DNA of 32,966 nt from Limosilactobacillus panis DSM 6035 (GTDB lineage Bacteria; Bacillota; Bacilli; Lactobacillales; Lactobacillaceae): NCBI RefSeq assembly GCF_001435935.1, contig NZ_AZGM01000103.1:1-32966 (forward strand), written 5' to 3'. Positions within the stretch are counted from its first letter, which is position 1; the number at the start of each line of letters is the position of its first letter. This document shows positions 29,894 through 32,966 of the stretch, piece after piece. Under the pieces are notes generated by a model. That model did not search any database and was not told the origin of the DNA. It worked only from the letters and a program-made list of their open reading frames with translations. The position numbers and the translations under genes are program-made.

Positions 29894-30736
29894 ATGAAAC
29901 TCCGTGGAGATGTTTTAAAACAGATTCGCCGCAAGAGGGGTTTATCGCAAACAGCATTGGCTGAAGGAATCTGCACTCAAGCGACGATTAGTCTAATGGA
30001 AAAGCAGGATCGTTTGCCAAAAATGGATATCTTAACCGCTATCTGTGAGCGGCTGAATATCCAACCGGACCGGATTATTGAAAAAGAAGTCAGTGGAATT
30101 AATGATACCTTCAACCAGATTATTGATGCCTTAACGGACCAAGAATTTGATAAAGCGAAGAAGTTAGTTGATAAGATTCGGGTTAAGGATTTAAACAGCG
30201 ATTTTGATAAGCAACGTTACTACTACCTTCTAGGAATGGTTCAGATTAAGGACGGCAATATCGACGATGCCATCTTTAACTTTGAGTTAGTCCTGACCCA
30301 GTTTGCCACTACCAGTGCCAACATCTATCTGGCAATGACGACAGCGGGGATGGCGCTTGCCTACCTCCAGCGTAATGATCGTGAACGGGCAGTACGGCTG
30401 ACTAACCGGTCAGTGAAGTTGATTGATAACAAGAAACTAATTGGTAGCCTTCACCAGTGGGCATCAATTAATTGCCAGATTGCCGAGCTCTACTGGCGGC
30501 TGGGTGAACCTGAGAAGGCAATCGAATGTGCCGAACGGGGAATAAAGCTCTGCCGGGAACGAGAATCACTGTTCCTGCTTGACCAGCTCTACATGTACGT
30601 TGGCCGGGCCTATATTGAACTTGGTGATAAGGAAAAAGCCAAGGAGAACTTGGAAATTGCCAAGAGTTTGAGCATTGCCCGCCATGGGGATATCATGGAG
30701 AAGAGTATTGTCAAGGACTTGAAAAAGTTACAATAG
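29894..30736 (+). CDS. RRNPP-type regulator (HTH plus TPR), orphan
   Basis: A 280-residue protein with an N-terminal XRE-type helix-turn-helix (residues about 5-60: LKQIRRKRGLSQTALAEG ... QATISLMEKQDRLPKMDIL). Helical repeats fill residues about 70-280, with TPR-like periodicity in YYYLLGMVQIKDGNIDDAIFN, IAELYWRLGEPEKAIECAERG and VGRAYIELGDKEKAKENLEIA. The architecture is that of PlcR/Rgg/PrgX-class receptors for short signalling peptides. No exported peptide precursor is evident on either side, so the partner, if any, is encoded elsewhere. The gene has its own promoter and terminator. Target genes are unknown; the cre-controlled dehydrogenase operon downstream is only a neighbour. Confidence 0.88.
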   Translation: MKLRGDVLKQIRRKRGLSQTALAEGICTQATISLMEKQDRLPKMDILTAICERLNIQPDRIIEKEVSGINDTFNQIIDALTDQEFDKAKKLVDKIRVKDLNSDFDKQRYYYLLGMVQIKDGNIDDAIFNFELVLTQFATTSANIYLAMTTAGMALAYLQRNDRERAVRLTNRSVKLIDNKKLIGSLHQWASINCQIAELYWRLGEPEKAIECAERGIKLCRERESLFLLDQLYMYVGRAYIELGDKEKAKENLEIAKSLSIARHGDIMEKSIVKDLKKLQ

Positions 30737-30767
30737 GTTAGCTAAATAAATTCGATAGTGAATAAAG

Positions 30768-30794
30768 AAGGTTCAGCATTGCTGGGCCTTTTTA
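30768..30794 (+). terminator. Terminator after the RRNPP-type regulator
   Basis: AAGGTTCAGC and GCTGGGCCTT pair over 10 bp (two G-U) around loop ATT, followed by five Ts. Confidence 0.8.
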
Positions 30795-30805
30795 TTATCT
30801 CTTTC

Positions 30806-30819
30806 TGAAAGCGCTACCA
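30806..30819 (+). promoter_or_regulatory. cre site (CcpA operator) before the dehydrogenase pair
   Basis: TGAAAGCGCTACCA matches the cre consensus TGNAANCGNTNNCA at every fixed position. It lies just upstream of the -10 candidates TATGAT (30823-30828) and TAAAAT (30828-30833), where bound CcpA would block RNA polymerase. Repression during growth on preferred sugars is expected. Confidence 0.75.
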
Positions 30820-30867
30820 AAATATGATAAAATTAAAGTGTGCAGAGAATTATGAGGAGGCGTTGTT

Positions 30868-31755
30868 ATGGAAATTAAAAACGTTGTGCTTGCTGGAGCA
30901 GGGGTGCTCGGCAGTCAAATTGCATTTCAAGCGGCCCGGTGTGGCTACCAGGTCAAAATCTGGAACCGGCACATTGACCGCGCAGAACGGCGATTGGCCG
31001 CAATTAAGGACCCGTTCATGAGAGAAATGAAGGCGTCTGCAGCTGATTACCAGGCCGCAATGGACAACATTGTTGATATTAGTAATGATTTAAAGGCGAC
31101 CGTGGCTGATGCAGACTTGGTGATTGAATCCGTTTCCGAATCGGTCGAGATTAAGAAGGCCTTCTACGGGGAACTCTGCCCGCTTCTCCCGGAGAAAACA
31201 ATTTTAACTAGTAATTCATCCACCTTTATTCCGAGTGAACTGGTTGGATTTACTGACCGGCCAAGTAGATTTGCCCACCTACACTTTGCCAATCATATTT
31301 GGAAGCATAATGTTGCTGAAATCGTCGGTAATCCGAAAACCGACCCAGCAGTTATTGAAGACCTGACTAGCTTTGCCCGGTCAATCAAGATGGTACCAGT
31401 GGTCCTGAAAAAGGAGCAGCACGGTTACATCATGAATGCCTTGCTGGTCCCACTGCTGAATGCAGGGATGGCACTATGGGCAAACGGGGTTGCTGACCCG
31501 CACACCATCGATAAGGACTGGATAATCTCCAACGGGTCCCCACTTGGGCCGTTCATGATCCAGGATATTGTGGGTCTCCGGACCACCTATGCCGTGGTCC
31601 TGAACCAGTACCAGCAAACGAATAATGAACTATTTAAAAAGATTGCCGACAAACTGAAGCCAATGATTGATGCCGGTCATACGGGTGTCGAAGCGGGGCA
31701 GGGATTCTACCATTACCCTAACCCTGAGTATGAGGATCCGGACTTTTTTAAGTAA
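30868..31755 (+). CDS. 3-hydroxyacyl-CoA dehydrogenase-family protein
   Basis: A 295-residue NAD-dependent dehydrogenase of the 3-hydroxybutyryl-CoA dehydrogenase fold. The dinucleotide site is LAGAGVLGSQIAFQAARCGY (residues 8-27). SNSST, the His in HLHFANHI and the Asn in GYIMNALLVPLLN match the catalytic Ser/His/Asn region of the family. The C-terminal helical domain ends with GHTGVEAGQGFYHYP. No other fatty-acid or butyrate genes are nearby, so the true substrate may be another 3-hydroxy acid. ATG 30868 follows GAGGAGG. It is the first gene of a cre-controlled pair with the reductase at 31818. Confidence 0.88.
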   Translation: MEIKNVVLAGAGVLGSQIAFQAARCGYQVKIWNRHIDRAERRLAAIKDPFMREMKASAADYQAAMDNIVDISNDLKATVADADLVIESVSESVEIKKAFYGELCPLLPEKTILTSNSSTFIPSELVGFTDRPSRFAHLHFANHIWKHNVAEIVGNPKTDPAVIEDLTSFARSIKMVPVVLKKEQHGYIMNALLVPLLNAGMALWANGVADPHTIDKDWIISNGSPLGPFMIQDIVGLRTTYAVVLNQYQQTNNELFKKIADKLKPMIDAGHTGVEAGQGFYHYPNPEYEDPDFFK

Positions 31756-31817
31756 CTAAGATTTTAAATAGCTCTGCACCAGTGATAGGTCACGCACGCA
31801 GAAAGGGAGTAGTTTCT

Positions 31818-32852
31818 ATGAAACAGTATCGTGTTATTATTTGGGGACTTGGAAATGTTGGTCGGGCTGCTGTGCGAATGATTGGGGAACGCAAGTCAGT
31901 GAAATTGGTTGCCGCGGTTGATAATGATCCGGAGAAGGTTGGTAAGGATGCCGCCGGGCTATTTGGCTTTCCGGACATTGGGGTTAAGGTCACGGATGAC
32001 ATTGATGCAGCGCTAAAGCTGGATGCCGACGTGGTCCTGGCATATACACCACTTCGCCACGAACCTAAGACGGGGGCCTTTACACCAAGTGCGGAGGATA
32101 TGGTTAAGGTCCTGAATGCCAAGAAGAACTGTATCACGACCATTCCGCTTTACTACTCACAAGTTACTACACCAGACCTGTACAAGATGATTAACGATGC
32201 CGCTGTAAAGAACGGTGTCACCTTCATGCCGAGTGGTTTATTGCCAGGCTTCTATGCTTCACACCTGCCACTGTACCTTTGTAACTTGGTTGACCACGTT
32301 GACCAGCTCACCGTTCGGTCTGGTGAGGACGACCAGAACAACACTTCTTCCTGGGTTAAGGTCTTTGGTTACGGGATGGATCCCGATAAGTTCCCCCAGG
32401 ATAAGCTAAAAGCTGGCATTGCTGCTTACTACATTGCCGCTATTTATGAGATGGGCGACCGGTTAGGACTCAAGTTTGATGATGTTAAGGTTACTCACGA
32501 GGTATTTACCGCTCCTCAGGATCTTTATCCCAAGGCATTTGGATTGATCAAGAAGGGGACAATGATGGGGCACCGCTTCACCATGAGTGGCTATGTCGGT
32601 GGTGAAAAGAAGGTTAGCCTGGTTTATGTCCACAAGATTTGCAACGATATTGTTAAGGAACCAGCAATTGATAATCACATCCACATTGCCGGTATTCCAA
32701 CTATTGATGTTGAGGTCCAGAACATGATTCCACTAGAGGAAAGTTACGTCACAAGTGCGGCACCAAGTGTTGATGTCATCCCCCAGTGTGTTGAAGCTCC
32801 TGCAGGCTACCAGCACGTTCTCAATCAACCGACGATGTTACCGTTAGTTTAG
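31818..32852 (+). CDS. DapB-like NAD(P)-dependent oxidoreductase (2,4-diaminopentanoate dehydrogenase-like)
   Basis: A 344-residue oxidoreductase with an N-terminal Rossmann domain: YRVIIWGLGNVGRAAVRMI, then VAAVDNDPEKVGKDAAGLFG, as in dihydrodipicolinate reductase-like enzymes. The overall pattern (IWGLGNVGR start, D-x-DPEKVGKD, central SGLLPGFYASHLPLYL) most resembles 2,4-diaminopentanoate dehydrogenase of ornithine fermentation. The exact substrate is not certain. It is far longer than true DapB (about 265 residues). ATG 31818 behind AAAGGGAG was chosen; upstream in-frame codons from 31782 lack a ribosome site. It lies 62 nt after the hydroxyacyl-CoA dehydrogenase-like gene with no terminator between, so the two are probably one operon. 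Confidence 0.85.
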   Translation: MKQYRVIIWGLGNVGRAAVRMIGERKSVKLVAAVDNDPEKVGKDAAGLFGFPDIGVKVTDDIDAALKLDADVVLAYTPLRHEPKTGAFTPSAEDMVKVLNAKKNCITTIPLYYSQVTTPDLYKMINDAAVKNGVTFMPSGLLPGFYASHLPLYLCNLVDHVDQLTVRSGEDDQNNTSSWVKVFGYGMDPDKFPQDKLKAGIAAYYIAAIYEMGDRLGLKFDDVKVTHEVFTAPQDLYPKAFGLIKKGTMMGHRFTMSGYVGGEKKVSLVYVHKICNDIVKEPAIDNHIHIAGIPTIDVEVQNMIPLEESYVTSAAPSVDVIPQCVEAPAGYQHVLNQPTMLPLV

Positions 32853-32878
32853 AAAATAGAATAGACAACCTTTCGAAT

Positions 32879-32914
32879 AAGCGACTGGGAAAATAAAATT
32901 CCAGTCGCTTTTTT
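32879..32914 (+). terminator. Terminator of the dehydrogenase pair
   Basis: AAGCGACTGG (32879-32888) pairs perfectly with CCAGTCGCTT (32901-32910), extended by GAA/TTC-type pairs, and is followed by a T-run. The putative group II intron begins two bases after the last T. Confidence 0.9.
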
Positions 32915-32915
32915 A

Positions 32916-32966
32916 GTGCGCCCGGCATGGGTATTAGCTAGGTGGTGAAAGTCCACTATGGGCCGT
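32916..32966 (+). mobile_element. 5' end of a group II intron (partial, runs out of the window)
   Basis: The last 51 nt begin GTGCGCCCGGCATGGG and continue with GGTGGTGAAAGTCCACTATGG. Bacterial group II introns begin GUGYG; the following CCCGGCAUGGGU and a GGUGAgAGUCC-type segment closely follow the start of domain I of the Oceanobacillus iheyensis class C intron as I recall it. Insertion right after an intrinsic terminator is the hallmark of class C introns. The ribozyme core and any reverse-transcriptase gene would lie beyond the window. Confidence 0.75.

Overview
The window looks like chromosomal DNA of a heterofermentative lactobacillus, probably of the Limosilactobacillus (reuteri/fermentum/mucosae/oris) group. 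This rests on the moderate-to-high G+C, the gene order tdk-prfA-prmC-sua5-upp-atpBEFHAGDC-DUF1146-murA-mreB-yidD-DUF2969-rodA, the vancomycin-resistant (Phe-type) Ddl, and lactobacillus-type small proteins. The species is an inference. Nearly all genes are on the + strand; the exceptions are a small lipoprotein and the murT-gatD operon.

Layout. 1-655: a terminator from an upstream gene, then a minus-strand lipoprotein. 656-4901: a palindrome-rich divergent control region, a MarR regulator, and two tandem ABC exporter half-transporters of the LmrCD/BmrCD heterodimer type. Both ABC genes are broken by short indels (one in the first, two in the second). 4969-7764: a serine beta-lactamase-fold hydrolase, ArgR with its own promoter and ARG boxes, and an NADP-type secondary alcohol dehydrogenase behind a CcpA (cre) site. 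7823-10177 (minus): murT and gatD, which amidate lipid II glutamate, plus a 98-residue membrane protein. 10363-13937: tdk, prfA, prmC and sua5 in a tightly coupled operon (DNA precursor salvage, release factor 1 and its methylase, t6A tRNA modification). 14029-16659: upp, then two paralogous YibE/F-type membrane proteins. 17007-23505: the complete eight-gene F1Fo ATP synthase operon with a good promoter. 23699-28404: a cell-envelope cluster (DUF1146, murA, mreB, yidD, DUF2969, rodA) ending in a stand-alone GcvH-like lipoyl protein. 28520-29653: ddl. 29894-30736: an orphan RRNPP-type (HTH + TPR) regulator. 30868-32852: a catabolite-controlled pair of NAD(P)-dependent dehydrogenases. 32916 to the end: what appears to be the first 51 nt of a group II intron inserted directly behind the terminator of that pair.

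Together the genes serve housekeeping: wall precursor synthesis (MurA, Ddl, MurT/GatD, RodA/MreB), proton-driven energetics (ATP synthase), translation quality, and nucleobase salvage. The accessory or evolving parts are the decaying MarR/ABC exporter operon, the YibE/F pair, the orphan RRNPP regulator, the cre-controlled dehydrogenase pair and the intron. No CRISPR array, rRNA, tRNA or prophage was seen. No system here is plainly new. The best leads are the intron/terminator junction, the selective decay of the exporter operon and its palindromic control region, and the YibE/F heteropair.
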